64,000 nucleotides of DNA from Salvator merianae (GCA_003586115.2 QVOM02000112.1:48518143-48582142); one strand, 5' to 3'. Counted from the stretch's first letter, positions 1 through 11,738 are shown. Numbers and translations are program-made. The notes: generated by a model from the sequence alone, not told the origin.

Positions 1-410
1 GGGGCTCAGAGGGGTGGCAGGAGGGGCGGTAGCAGGAGGTGGTGTGGGGTCTTCAGGGGGGTGGAAGGCAGCTGTAGCGATGGGGGAGAGTGGTGGAAGG
101 CTGTTGCAGCTGTAGCTGTGGTGGCAAATGTTGGGGTGGGGGTGTCAGGAGGCAGCAGGGACTTCAGAGGGGTTGTGGGAGGCTGCGGGGAGCATGGGGG
201 GTGGCGGAAGGTAGCCTCAGTGGCAGGGGGAGGTGGTTGCAGATGCGGCGGTGGGCAGACATTGGGGGATGGAGGGGTGGCAGGAGGCAGTGTGGGGGCT
301 TTAAGGGGGTTGCCAGAGGCAGCAGGGAGCATTGGGAATGGTGGGAGACAGCACACGGTGGTGGGAGGCATCTGGAGGGTGGCAGGAGGTGGCCTGTCTG
401 GGTTTGTTTC
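1..410. repeat. G-rich degenerate minisatellite
   Basis: The plus strand is almost free of T and C runs and is built of GGTGG, GGAGG, GGCAG and GGGG blocks. A recognisable landmark, CTTCAG or CTTTAAG followed by GGGG, recurs near 51, 162 and 299, so the repeat unit is roughly 110-137 bp and strongly diverged. The open frames on both strands here (up to about 120 codons, very rich in Pro/Thr on the minus strand or Gly/Val on the plus strand) are explained by this composition and not by coding. The array may continue to the left of the window. Confidence 0.6.
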
Positions 411-896
411 TTGCTGAAATGGACTCAGAGTTAGGATAATCCCTTTCCAGACAGGACAGTCCTTGGAAAAACTGGAAATGCAAATTAGTATCTTGTTTTC
501 AAGGATTCAAACCATCCTCCATCTCCAGGAAACATGAGGTGAGGCCACGGCCTTGAAGTAAAGGGGGAAAAAAGCTCCTTTAAGGTGACTTAGAGATGGT
601 TGGCAGACGGGATTGCTCACACACCAGTCTGCTCCTACCCTCTCTCCCCCACACCTGCTTCTAAGCTGCCTTTCAACCATTAGTTTTGCTATGTGTGAAC
701 ACAGGGAAGGATGTAAGAATATAGGAAAGGAGCATAAGATACCATATGAATTTGCTAAATAAATAATACAGTTGTAATTTCTTTAAAAAGCGAGGTTGAA
801 GAGGTTAGGATTACAATGTCTAATCAGTTAAATAACGTATGCAGTTGAAATAGTCTTCTTGATTAATCAGTTCCACAAAATTTATACAGCTACAGG
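411..896. other. unassigned non-coding stretch
   Basis: Ordinary AT-rich sequence follows the minisatellite. I see no open frame, repeat family or RNA gene that I can name. Confidence 0.5.
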
Positions 897-1200
897 TATT
901 ATTTACCATTTATTTAAAACATTTCTATATCACTTCCCATAAAAATTTCAAAAAGCAGTTTGCAAAAATAAACATTAAAAACAAGGATCTACCTAAAACG
1001 ATATAACTAACTAAAATCAAATTAAATGGGGGAAAACAACCATTCACACAAGGAAAATGTGGATGAAGAGGTATGTCTTCAGTAGGTGCCTGAAAGCTAT
1101 AATTGAATGTGCCTGATGAATATCAGAGTGGAGGACAATGTATAAGATAGGTGCCACTACAGAAAAGACCCAGCTCCAGGCCACATGAGATCGTATTTCA
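897..1200 (-). mobile_element. old L2-like LINE 3' end
   Basis: The left edge reads like the complement of an L2 tail (TTTATTTAAAACATTTCTATATCACT). After it comes a poorly conserved version of the block ending in GCCACTACAGAAAAGACCC, which in better L2 copies encodes the C-terminal stretch before the stop (compare 56090-56150). It is heavily mutated and has no open frame. The family call rests on resemblance to the better copies in this window. Confidence 0.4.
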
Positions 1201-2452
1201 TGTTTTCTGAACCTGGAGCAAAATCTCCCTCTTTTTCTCTCTCTGTGAGTCGCTGCATGAGAACGACAGACAGATTTAATATATTTATTTCTAAAAATTC
1301 ATTTACTAAATTTTTATAACTGCCCAATAACCACAGATTCCCTGGGTGACTCATAATAAAAATTCATTAAAATCCACTGCATAGTTTAAAATACAGCACA
1401 TCTCTCCAATGGTGTCTACAAAAATCACTCAGTTTTCTCCTGTATGCCTGTTTAGTTCTAGTACATGACAATGGGACAGAAGCTACATCCACTGAAGATA
1501 CACCAGCTGCATCAACACAGTCCTAGGAGTGGCTGTGATCCAGAGTGGGAGGCACTGGACCTGGGATGAACTGTGTGGTGTACAAATGCCACATCACCCT
1601 AGCTCAGGGCCCCTCCCTGCGGCAACCTTTTCATTGGCATCCACTCTGGCAGACAGAAAAAATGGGAAAAAAATCATGCTTCCAAGAATCCCAGCCAAAA
1701 ATGACATCCTGTAAGTTGGCCCTTTCCCCTCCATGCATTCCTGAGAACAGTTTTGGTGGCTTATCTGAAATGCATCTCAAAGGGCAACTGGGCTGGCAAG
1801 GAAGTTTTCTAGGGGCAGGCAATTTTAGACAGCCCGTGCCTAGCACTCCTGGGGGCATGGCCTTTCCCCCCGTGCGGATGCTGCTAAGGTCTTTACTTGA
1901 TCATAAAGCAAATTTGCTTTACACTGTTTCTAAGGTCCCAATAAACAGAGAAATGTCCTTCAGTTTTAACATGGTAAATTGTCTTATCAAATCTTATCAA
2001 ATCAAAACACAATGCCTTATATAAACCAAAACAAATGAAAGATATCTGAACAAATGTACAGGATCTTGGAAAATCACTCATAGCACAACTCAAGAATAAT
2101 GAGACCCTGTACATTTTCCCAGTTATGAGTATATGAAGCTCATACCCACTTGCTTGCATGGGTGCATATTAAATATATAATATTAATGGTATTTTGGATT
2201 GTAACTTTTCTTTAAAAAAAAGCCATTATGTTTCACTAAAGGGATCCTGAAACATTCTCAAGATCCCCACAGCCCCAAATGACCTTGCTAAAGAGGGCCT
2301 TGGAGTGCAGTGACCAGTCATCACTGTGTGCTGGAGTGCAATGGCAAATGGAAGCCCAGCCTGCTTCTGAGAGTGTTCATGCTGTAAAAACCACTCTGTA
2401 AAAGGCAATGCTGCCACTAGGCCAACTTACCTGCTCAAACTGATGACACAAA
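1201..2452. other. unassigned non-coding stretch
   Basis: A 159-codon plus-strand frame occupies 1545-2024, but its translation is not one I recognise and it overlaps frames on the other strand. Nothing else in the stretch can be supported. Confidence 0.4.
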
Positions 2453-2986
2453 GGACATTTTCGCCCTTAGGAGAGTAGGAGAGTAATTAGCAGGGTTCGG
2501 GCCAGCCAGGATCAGGAATGATGATGAATATTCGCACTTGTCAGCGATGGAACAGTTTGCAAGCTGACCAGCAGGGGGAGCAGTGCAAATGGGAATGCAC
2601 TAGTTAGGGAGTTGTTTCCAAAGCCAGAGAGCTGTTTCCGAAGCCAGAGCAGCTGCTTTCAAAGTTGTGTTTGAAACAGCAGCTAGGGTACGAAGCCAAA
2701 GTGTAAACCGGGTTATGAAGTGTCAGACAGTCCCTGCGCGGTCCCACCAGCCCCTCCCAACCGCCATTTCAAACCCAGAAGTAGTGCGAATGCAGCTCCC
2801 CTGATCTACACTTGATTGTACAAGTCAGCTTCGGACTGCAATTTAGTGCAGCAGCGCTACTCAGCTTCAGGTGAGCATCAGGTGGGTTTTGGTGAGCTTC
2901 AAGGCAGCTGATTCTGTTTGAAGGTGCGAATGCACCTCACTAGCGAGTGGACAGGAACATTCCTCTTGCGAAGTGTGAACAGGGCC
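2453..2986. mobile_element. Harbinger-like MITE, GTTC-type ends, copy A
   Basis: A 534-bp element with a well preserved right terminus ending GTGTGAACAGGGCC and a weakly matching left terminus starting GGACATTTTCGCCCTT. Both sides are flanked by AAA, which fits a 3-bp target duplication but is low in information. The interior (GACCAGCAGGGGGAGCAG, GAGCTTCAAGGCAGCTGA, GGTGCGAATGCACC) is shared with the copy at 20532-20920, so the family assignment does not depend on the ends alone. There is no transposase frame. Confidence 0.65.
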
Positions 2987-4442
2987 AAAATGTCAAAAAT
3001 GCCTCACTTCTGAGGTCATTTCCTGCTCTTTGTATCATGGGCCTAGATAGAAAATTTAAAACAGAGAACCTTTGTTTTCTGGCCTCAAAGTTTGATTGGG
3101 CTGGGATACATGATGCATGCAGATAGTGTTCCAGTCCAGGAATGGTTGGTCCCCTTCTGCACACATCATGCCTTGCATGCTGTTATATTCACCATAAATA
3201 TATTACTGTAGCTTTTGCATAATAATGATGGTTTTTAGAGAAACATCTCATTAAATTCATTTTTGACCAGTATATCTTTGAGGTTTTTGAGGTTTCTAAC
3301 ATAAGCATTGCTATTAACAACCCCTTTCCTGATTCCTGTGGCCCAGTAGCCAGAATTCAGTCATTTATTATCCTAGTTTTACAACATGGTAATACAAAAA
3401 TACAGTTATATCACTGAATGACTCACCAACTCCATTTGATTACCAAGGGGACCATATCTGTTGAAATTACACAATGGGCTGTTAACAGAATCCCACTCTG
3501 CTATAACAGTAGCATACATTGAAATGCCTTTGAGAAATCATAAAATCAAATATGGATGGCTGGAATCCTGGTAAGGATGTGCATCACAATGTTAAATTTT
3601 TAAAGAGTTAGGTAATAGATACTGAATAAATGATGAACAGGAAGACTCTTGGAACCATCCTCATAATGCATCTGAAAAGTAATCATTTTTTTAGGGCTTA
3701 ATGCATTATATGCCTTATGCAAGGTAGAACCTGGTCATGCATTTCAAATTAAAACTTATCTAAGGTCAGGCTTCAGAGGTACTGTGTTTTCATTCATTCT
3801 GTACTCCTGCCCCCTTTGGCAGCCTGCCATCATTAGGCAGTCCCTCTGAAGCATCATATAGGAGGCAGTGCTTTTACTAGAGTGACCTTTATCTCTCGGT
3901 ATTAACAAAGCAAGGTAGCCTTGGGGTTGGCTCCTTTTTATTATTATTATTATAAAGAACCCTTCCACCTTCCCTCACACCCATGTTCATCAAAACCTTA
4001 TCACAGGCCTGTTTGTTGCTGGAACATCAAAAGTGTTACCGTGAGATTGATTGGGGGGCTGTGAACAACTCTAAAGATGATTCTCCCTGATGCACTACTT
4101 CAAAATAGATGTAACGAACCAAAGGGAGACATGCTGGGTTAATAGCCGTAGAGGTTGCTGCTTTGTAAGGAGGGATGGTTAGCAGCAACTTTGATGACTT
4201 CCTGCCACAGATTATGAGCAACCAGCCAGCCAAATAAAGTGAGCTTATTAGTGTTCGCTGATCTGCTGATAGAAGCAGAGCAGCAAACCATCCCAGAGTT
4301 ACGATTATCCACTCTGCATTAATCATAAAAGCAAAAGGCAGGGACCTTAACAGTCACAACCAGGTGAGCTGTTTTGATTGTTTTGGTTTCTTTCTCAAGC
4401 CTAGCTCTTTTCTAGAAGCTACTAGAGTGCTGTAGAATCCTA
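2987..4442. other. unassigned non-coding stretch
   Basis: AT-rich sequence with a short (TTA)n run near 3938-3952 and otherwise no recognised repeat or gene. The open frames are short and mutually overlapping. Confidence 0.4.
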
Positions 4443-4517
4443 GGCTGCATCAGCATGAGAATAGCAGGCCCCAATTCTGGGGTATAATTTAGAATAAGGT
4501 CCAGTGCAGAAAGGGCC
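4443..4517. mobile_element. very short Harbinger-like MITE
   Basis: The right terminus AGTGCAGAAAGGGCC is followed by TTA, and the left edge GGCTGCATCAGCATG is preceded by CTA. The sub-terminal block TTATTCTA read from the right end matches the right arm of the 186-bp palindrome at 46000-46185, which places it in that family. At 75 bp it would be an extreme internal deletion. The left boundary is uncertain. Confidence 0.4.
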
Positions 4518-4880
4518 TTAGAAAGATAGTACTCTTACACAGGAGGCCCAGTATATACTTGTGTTTCCTGAGGGTTTGTAGGTTACCCCTACAAAACTCA
4601 GGACCTTTCTGCACTTTCCTTTTATGATATGGAACTGTGGGTCCAGATCTGGCAAGGACTGGTCCAGATCTACACCCCCAAGCTCTGGAGCTGACCTGAC
4701 AGCCAGGAATGAACGTTTCTGGCTTTGGAACCTCCAGAGGCACATTTCAGTGATGTAAACTGGGTTCCCCATGACCCTAGTACACCAATAGATCTTGTTA
4801 TCAAGGTTTACCAGTATTCCAGACCAGAAATGGACCAGGGGGGCATTTTAAGCCACCAGATCTGGAATGTGTTTTGGGGA

Positions 4881-5158
4881 GGGGCACGGTGGCGCAGGTG
4901 GCTAAGGCACTGATCTTTCAATAGAAGGATCAGAGTTCGAGGCCCTTGTCTGCCGTGTAGAGGGGATGAGCGTCCTCTACTGGCCTCTAGCTCCAGTCAA
5001 CCTAGCTGCTTGAAAGCAAGGAATTGCAAGTAGATAAATAGGGAGCATCACTTTGTGTGATGCGGAAGATAGATAGATGTAAGCCTTTGAGCGAAAGATA
5101 ACCTTGTAAGTCGCTTTGAGTCAGCTTCGGCCGAGAAAAGCGGGGTATAAAAACCAAA
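4881..5158 (+). mobile_element. tRNA-derived SINE with L2-like tail
   Basis: The 5' end has a good RNA polymerase III box A (TGGCGCAGGTGG, 4890-4901) and box B (GAGTTCGAGGC, 4933-4943) at normal tRNA spacing. A unique body follows, ending in GTAAGTCGCTTTGAGTC and GCGGGGTATAAA. That last motif is the kind of 3' end shared by L2-clade LINEs, which suggests mobilisation by an L2 enzyme. The sequence looks little decayed. The exact family name and the tRNA of origin are not assigned. Transcription would run left to right. Confidence 0.75.
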
Positions 5159-5306
5159 TTCTTCTTCTCCTTCTCCTTCTCCTTCTCCTTCTCCTTCTCC
5201 TTCTCCTTCTCCTTCTCCTTCTCCTTCTCCTTCTCCTTCTCCTCCTCCTCCTCCTCCTCCTCCTCCTCCTCCTTCTCCTTCTCCTTCTCCTTCTTCTTCT
5301 TCTTCC
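5159..5306. repeat. (CTT/CTC)n microsatellite at SINE tail
   Basis: About 148 bp of pure pyrimidine built from CTTCTC, CTC and CTT units, starting where the SINE 3' end stops. It accounts for the poly-Leu, poly-Gly/Glu and Lys/Glu frames here. Polypyrimidine expansions often grow from SINE tails. Confidence 0.9.
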
Positions 5307-5365
5307 CTAGTCTGCACCAACGTATGGATAAAAGAGGCATAAAAGAGGTAAATGTAGAAAGGTCC

Positions 5366-6224
5366 TCAGAATGTTAAAACAGGGCAAACACAAAGATGGA
5401 AAGCTTCTCCTAACTTTTCCCACAACACATGTAGACACCAGAACTCAAGAGATATTATAGATTACTGAACAAATTCAATGTCTAAAAGAAAGAAGTGTAT
5501 GAACAAAGAAGAAGACAAAAGGCAGTGCAAGTTTGCATAAGCATGTAGATGAAAACAGAAATACATAGTGGGAAAAACTGTGGTCCTTGCTATGGTCCTT
5601 GCTCTCATTTCTTGCAGCTCTGTATCATTAAATGAGGTTTGGACAGCACTTCATATATAGAACTCTCTAGTTCTAAGGACTCGAAGGTTGTTCTAATATG
5701 GAAATGGAAAACAGAGAATTATTTTTTATATACCCTTCTTATTGGGGTGTGTGTAGGCAGAACAAGTTTGGGAACCAAACCACTAACACTGTAGAAAAGA
5801 GAGCCAACGAGAGGTTAACTTTGTTTTTCTGGAAGTAACCACAGTTGTTGGCTTGTGTACACTTACATGTTTGTTTACCTTACAATTTAGTAGTCTGGTT
5901 CTGACTTTTCATAGGCAGAGTCAAATATTGGCTCTGCTCATTGGCCAACTCCGAATGCTTTTCTGGGAGCAAGCCCATGCCCTATCCAGCTCTCTTGTGC
6001 TGTTACCATGCCTCTTCCTACATTTCTGCATGAAGTAATTTCAAAATGAGAGCAGCCAACTTATTTTTATGTCACTGAATGCTGGAGGATAGAGCAAGCT
6101 AGAAGGAGGAAGAGCTGTGTCATCCAGCACTGGTTGATCACCAGCATTCTTATGGACATTTGATAAAGCAGTGGGCAGAAGGCCCTTGCAAGCTTCTGCC
6201 TCTCACAGTGGTCTTGAGAGGAAG
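5366..6224. other. unassigned non-coding stretch
   Basis: No recognised repeat or gene. Frames are below about 80 codons and overlap on both strands. Confidence 0.4.
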
Positions 6225-6450
6225 CCATGGGCCTCCCATTGATCTTTCCACATAAACAGTGACAGTCAGGTTGTGTCATGTGGTCCCTTTGGATGTTCCA
6301 CATATGCAGTGACTGTCAGGCTGTGTGATATGGTCCCATTGGCCTTTCCACATATGTAGTGATTATCAGGCTGTGTCATGTGATCCCATTGGCCTTTTTC
6401 CATTAGCAGTGACAGTCAGTCAGGCTGTGTCATGTGGTCAGCACTTTCCT
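6225..6450. repeat. 50-bp tandem repeat, about four units
   Basis: The motif CAGGCTGTGTCATGTGGTCC recurs with its TGTGT core at 6272, 6322, 6372 and 6426, giving periods of 50, 50 and 54 bp. Each unit also carries CCCATTGGCCTTTCCACAT and GCAGTGACAGTCAGG. The last unit has a 4-bp CAGT duplication that explains the longer spacing. Confidence 0.85.
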
Positions 6451-8689
6451 CCCTTTTCTTGTCTGCTAATCACTTCAGGCAGGAGAGTACAAAGGGTCAC
6501 AGGAATGAAAGAGGTGAAGAAGTCTGTGGAGGTCTAGGACATGTATGGAGAGGTTCAAAGTGTGAGAGAGTCATGGCACTTTGTCCTATAGGACCCGTCA
6601 CTCCTACCTCCCCCCCCCGCAGTATTTTTTTTTCTGACAGCAAAGTCAACAAATACTTTTGACTTTCTAACCAAACTCTTTAAAATGCTCTTTAAAAGAC
6701 AAATGCATTATATCTAAGTTATAATTAGCATTAGATTTTCTCTGCCAGCAGCTACGTCAAGCACCCTGCTGTGTGGCCTATAGCAAAAGTTTTAGTCTTG
6801 GCTTTCATAATTATTTTTTCTCCATCTTTTTGCTCTCGAGAACTTGTATGTTCTTAGTAACCGAACCTATTGCCTTCTGTGTTGAAATAAGGGCATTGTT
6901 TTGAACATTTTCGAGCAAGAAAGAATTATTTTATTGCTGCAATTTATTGTAGCTTTGCAAACAAGTTACAAATTATGAGGATGTGTTCAAGTGTGTCTTA
7001 ACACCAGTTCCATAGGCATCTTGGTAACAGCACAAAATTTGATTTTACTTGCTTGACTGTCTAATGTGCTTTTCAAATTTATGTGAGGTACTGAAAATAT
7101 AGTAACAACTCCATTTTACTTCATATTATATAGAAAAAAGACAGCTTGGAAGACTCTCAGCTCAGAGTTTCAGTTAGAAAGTACATTTCTGTTCATATCT
7201 GAAATGGAATCTCTGCTGGCTGTTGACCAGAATATTATTATTCCAATTCTTTTAGTTCTTCTTCTTCTTCTTCTTCTTTTTTTAAGATCTGGAGGTTGCT
7301 ATATTGACTATAATGAGGTAATTTATAAATGGTTATCACTTTATTACATTTGGGCACAATTCAGTAAAAATCTCATACTTGGTTGGATCTGTATAGTAGT
7401 TCCTGCTAACAGAAGTAGTACTTTCATAGATCACAGGAAAAAGTGCCAAACATGCTGTTCACACACTGCCACTCCCAGCCAGTTCTCACAGCTGGAGAAC
7501 TTTCATTCCCTGGCATCAATGTGTTTGGCTGGGACTGTTTCCCGGGTTTTCGACAGTGAGGTGGAAGAGGGAGAGAAAGCACTTGCAGAATGCTTTTTCA
7601 TGCTCTTCCATAAAAGCACTACTACCAATCAAGACTGTTTCCTAGATGAGTGTTGGGTCATGCAGACCCCACACTCTTTGAGGACTCCCATGGTGCTATA
7701 AAGTTACTGTGTGGATCCTGTCATAAACTCAATACACATGTAACTCTGATTAGTGCTGGACAATGGTGGCAACTGTGGTTGTCTGCATGGTGGAGGGAGA
7801 GTCTTCACCATCTGGAATGTTTCTTGAGGTGGAACCCACCCACAGAAACTAAATTCCCTAGCCAGGGATACCAGACAGGGACCAGAGGCAGGCTAAATAT
7901 GCTATACATGGCCTTGAACTTCAGAAGTCAGAATATACACACTGAACATGACTTAGAACTCCAGGGTTTCATTTGGCTTGGGGCCAATGAATCAGTCACA
8001 TGTTGCCTCCATACCAAATCTCCTGGCATCATTGCGGAGTAGTTTCTCCCACTTCTGCAGGAAGCTCCTTCCCAAGCAGCCAAGGGGAGTACCGTCCTCC
8101 AGCTGCCCCTATGTTGGCCAAAGATGTTTGTGTAGATGGTTGCCGAGTTTCTCCATCTAAGAGAATAAGATGGTCTTCTCTCAGAGACTTATGAAATCTA
8201 ATGGATTTGCTGAATGCTCTGGGGGAATTTCCAGAAGTCTGAACCAGTGAGCCTATTGATCCTATTGAAGCCCTTGTGGATTTGTGGCATATGGAGACAC
8301 AATGAGCTGTCAACATAATTTCCCCCAATTTCCCTCTCTGATGTTGTGAAACACAAGCTGCTTCCTGGTTTTCTGAGGCACTTTGGGTGATGAAACAGGT
8401 CAGGAGATGGCTACAGTACAGGTGGTAAGCTATTTGCCATGAAGGTAACTGACCACATGTGAGAGCTCATATTTGTGCCTACATTATACTGGTGAAGTCT
8501 GTGAAAAAGGCTTATTTTACACTCTCCATTGCATCCTCGAGTAGTCATTCAGCAGAGCTGTTCCGAGTGGTTAAGGGACTGTTGTCATTTGCTCCTGGAA
8601 ATTCAGTATTAGAAGCCTCGGAAAACTCCTGTGATACATTTGCAACATATTTGAGGATAATGTCACTTGCCTCCATGCCAACTTAAGCA
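6451..8689. other. unassigned stretch with (TTC)n
   Basis: It contains a (TTC)n microsatellite at about 7256-7280. The longest frame is 165 codons at 7204-7701 on the plus strand, starting in AT-rich sequence and running through the microsatellite. I do not recognise the product and there is no splice or promoter context to support it. Confidence 0.4.
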
Positions 8690-9605
8690 TCTCCATTCAG
8701 GTACTACCTGGTGAGGTCTCCAGTGAACTGGCTTGTCCAATTTTGTGGGATCACTTTCAGTTTTTGAAGCCTGAGGACATCCTGAGGACAAGTTGGTTGT
8801 GCTATCTGGCCTATGCCATGCTTTCTGGATCCTTTCCCATCTTTGCTTATTAAAGCTAGCTGGGAGGGATTGACTGGGTGGATCCAGGGATCTTTCTTAG
8901 GTATGCCAGAAAGGTTTTCATTGCTGTTGTAATTGAGTCTATCCACCTTTTGGCTGGCTGTCCTCTTCTTCTTCTCTCTTCTGCTTTCTCAAGCATCACC
9001 ATGTTTTCTAGGGAGTTTGCTCTTCTCATTACATGTCCAAAGTATGACAATTTAAGCTTTGTCACTTGTGCTTCTAATGAATATTTAGATTGTATTTGGT
9101 TTAGAATCAACTGATTGGTCTTTATCTCTATCCATGGTACCCTGAGGTACCTTCTCTAGCACCAAAGTTCAAAAGAATCTACATGTTTCCAGTCTTGCTT
9201 TGTCATTGTCCAACTTTCACATCCATACCACATAGCAAAAACCATGCCATTAACCTTTCTTATTTTTGTGCTCAGTGATACATCACAACACTTACAAATA
9301 TTCTCTAAACCGTTAATTGTTGCTTGTTCCGGTACTAACCTTTGGCATACTTCCCGAGTGCTAGATCCTTTAATATTAATCATGGATCTCAGGAGATAAA
9401 GGTCATTAACTATTTCCAGAGCTTTACCCTCTAGCTGAAATCTGTGATGGTTCCGTTAACGTGATCTTCGTCTTATTAAGATTTAGTAAGAAATCCATCT
9501 TCTTAGTCTCTTCTTTGTCTAGTAAGACCTTTAAATCCTCTTCCTTTTCTGGTAGCAGTGATATCATCTGCATATCTGACGTTGTTAATGTTTCTCCCAC
9601 CTATC
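8690..9605 (-). mobile_element. BovB/RTE LINE 3' fragment
   Basis: Three consecutive minus-strand blocks match the C-terminal half of an RTE-clade BovB polymerase. The catalytic-region motif RYADDITAT is encoded near 9575-9600. The block YGCESWTMTKQDWKHVDSFE lies at about 9160-9240, and KLSYFGHVMRRANSLE followed by RRRRGQPAKRWIDSI lies at about 8930-9070. The reading frame is interrupted by stops and shifts between blocks, so it is dead. BovB is common in squamates and ruminants and is a known case of horizontal transfer; its presence here supports a squamate host. The 3' boundary is approximate. Confidence 0.85.
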
Positions 9606-9730
9606 TTAAGCAAGTGATGAAAACCATATAATGTAGGCATCTGGTGAACCTCCAGAGGGAGGCTGTTCCAGAGTCTGGAGGCCACCACAGAAAAGGCCCT
9701 TTTCAAGAAAAGGTTGGTCTGTTTGGTCTA
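9598..9730 (-). mobile_element. L2-like LINE C-terminal fragment
   Basis: On the minus strand this encodes KRAFSVVASRLWNSLPLEVH, which matches the end of L2-clade proteins; a similar segment lies in the better copy at 56060-56150. It is fused in frame to the BovB fragment on its left, giving a 67-codon chimeric frame. It is about 130 bp and a relic. Confidence 0.7.
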
Positions 9731-11220
9731 AAGAGAAGTGTAGGCAACAAAATGAAAATTAATCACTAACAACTTCATAAATCCCCTGAAAATTAGTGGT
9801 GAAAAATACTGAACAACCCCCTTGGTTTAGATCACAGTGGGAAAAAGCTGAAGAGATGCACACAAACATAAAAATCTTGCTTTGGTTCATAACCATTCAC
9901 CAGCAAAACTAAAAATAGTCAGCCAATGCTAAGATCCAGCTGGTCTGTTCAACAAATGGTTCATGAAGCCCAAAACATGCCCCAGCCTCCTCCAAATTGC
10001 ACTCTAGCCTCCTTCTCTTCCTCAGTCACACCCTGTGAATCCCTTGGCCATGGCTCACCATCCCCCATACTGTATTTTAGGGTACTTACCTGATCTCCAT
10101 GGGCCTGTGCTGGTCCATGCCACTGAGTCTCATAGTCTAGGGAAGACCGCAGCAGCCAGCAGTTGTCTTCGATGAAGCATACTGGATCTTCTGGAGCAGA
10201 AGAGTACAAGTCCTCCTAGAAAGCTTAGCAAATGGACATGCATGCATCCACTTCCTATAAAGACCTCAAACTGACCAATTGTATTTGGGACCTTTGCAGA
10301 AAGTAGACAAACACGCTCAGCTGTTAGGCCTTCTGGGAGGACTTTTCAATCTAAGTTCAATCCAGAATGAATTTGCCTAGTTCTCTACAAACCAAGTCTG
10401 TACAGAATCGGCTTGGCACATCCTTAAATAGTTGCTTCATTTTGCAGAAATGCACCTACCCTAGATTGCATATCCTGTATGTGGCCCAGAAGTCTAGGTT
10501 TTCAGTCTGCAGGGGGTCAATGCATTGGTCAGATGTTGCCCACTCCCCATGCTGACTCAGCTCTCCAGGGTGGTCTTGGAGTGACTTTTACTGCTCTGAG
10601 CTTAAGACAGACCTGACAGCCATGAGGTGGGAAATGGCTGCATCTGGTATGCTGTTGTTTGCCTGTCCCACACCCCAGCTGACCTTATGTCAGCCATAAA
10701 ATGCCATTTGTACACTGTGTTTCAGTGGTTTAGTGACATCAGGAACTACAGATGTAAGTTGTTTCTTTATCATTATCATTTATTACTTAGAGAATAATAC
10801 TTTCACATTAGCTGTTTTTGTACAAGGACAAAATGTGGTAAATATTCTTTGCTTTGTTTCTTTTGAATTGAATCCTCTCAACAAAGAAAATCCAATTAAC
10901 CATAAACGGAGCCTCATGTTGAAAAAGTAGGTATTAGATAAAAGATTTCCCAGGCTTCGCAAACCTTGTTTAGAAATGTACTGCTGATGAAAGGTGTCCC
11001 TGTGCTTCCTCTGTGTTTCTCATTTTTGCAAGCCATGAAGCATCTGAAATGGTAAAGACATAAACAGCAAATATAAATCTTTAATTAATTAACAATGAAC
11101 CCCACCATCTACTTGTGCTAAAAATAACTAGATTGTGGCAAATAGTTCTATAGGCAACTATGGCACAATGTCTTACACAGCACCTTTAGATAGATAAAAT
11201 GTTGAATCCACACAGAACAT
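9731..11220. other. unassigned non-coding stretch
   Basis: No recognised repeat, gene or RNA. Frames are under about 85 codons. Confidence 0.4.
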
Positions 11221-11738
11221 GGGGTGCTTCTACACTTATCTTCCATGGATCATTCTAGCTGATTCATGTGTCCCAGAACAACACTGCATTTGGACAGTTG
11301 TTCTGGGAAAGTCCCTGCAATGGCCCTGAAGCTTGCACAAGCTTTGGAGCTGGTCCCTGAAAGCTTTTTTGTTCCTGGCCTTGGAGCCCCTGGGAGCCAT
11401 TTTGGTGGCAAGCCTGGTAAACCTGAACAATGAAGTTTGTGCCTTCCCCTGGTAAACTGGAACATGGAGGCATGTACTTTCTCCCTGATAAATCGGAACA
11501 CACTGCTCTGTGGTCCAGTTTTCTAGGCACTAGTATGCCAGCAGATCATTATAAACAGGCCTACTGGTATACCTGACTTGGTGGCCATTTGGGGCCACCT
11601 AGTATGGTCTACACACCATCCAATCAGATAGGGCATATTAGTAGGAGGCAGGGCTTCCTTTAAACTGCACTAGCATGTGGAAGGGAGACCCCTGAACCCC
11701 TTGCTATACCGGGTTAACAGTAAGAGTGGAAATGCCCC
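11221..11738. mobile_element. Harbinger-like MITE, CTTCT-type ends
   Basis: The left terminus GGGGTGCTTCTACACTTATC and the right terminus GAGTGGAAATGCCCC form a degenerate TIR pair. Flanks are CAT and TAT, so the duplication matches in two of three bases. The interior block around GCTTGCACAAGCTTTGGAGC and TTCCTGGCCTTGGAGCCCC is shared with the copies at 22639, 25414 and 60516. The right third resembles that of the copy at 12551-13022. It is 518 bp and non-coding. Confidence 0.65.

Larger units (their letters stand above)
4601..5365. mobile_element. Harbinger-like MITE split by a SINE
   Basis: The left terminus GGACCTTTCTGCACTTTCCT (4601) and the right terminus GTAGAAAGGTCC (ending 5365) are inverted repeats, and both are flanked by TCA (4598-4600 and 5366-5368). 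The interior between 4640 and 4875 contains the block GCCAGGAATGAACGTTTCTGG, seen again at 60640-60670 in another copy. The right 55 bp resume after the inserted SINE and its microsatellite (about 4881-5306). The pre-insertion element would have been about 335 bp. It is non-coding. Confidence 0.75.

Noticed and set aside
1545..2024. 159-codon plus-strand frame as a gene
   Set aside because: Translation is unrecognised, other frames overlap it on both strands, and there is no supporting context; chance in unique DNA is simplest.
4881..4955. Possible functional tRNA gene
   Set aside because: Box A and box B are good but the acceptor and anticodon stems do not fold as a tRNA, and a SINE body and L2-like tail follow.
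5002..5340. Poly-Lys/Glu, poly-Gly/Glu and poly-Leu frames of 64-112 codons
   Set aside because: They are translations of the (CTT/CTC)n microsatellite in different frames.
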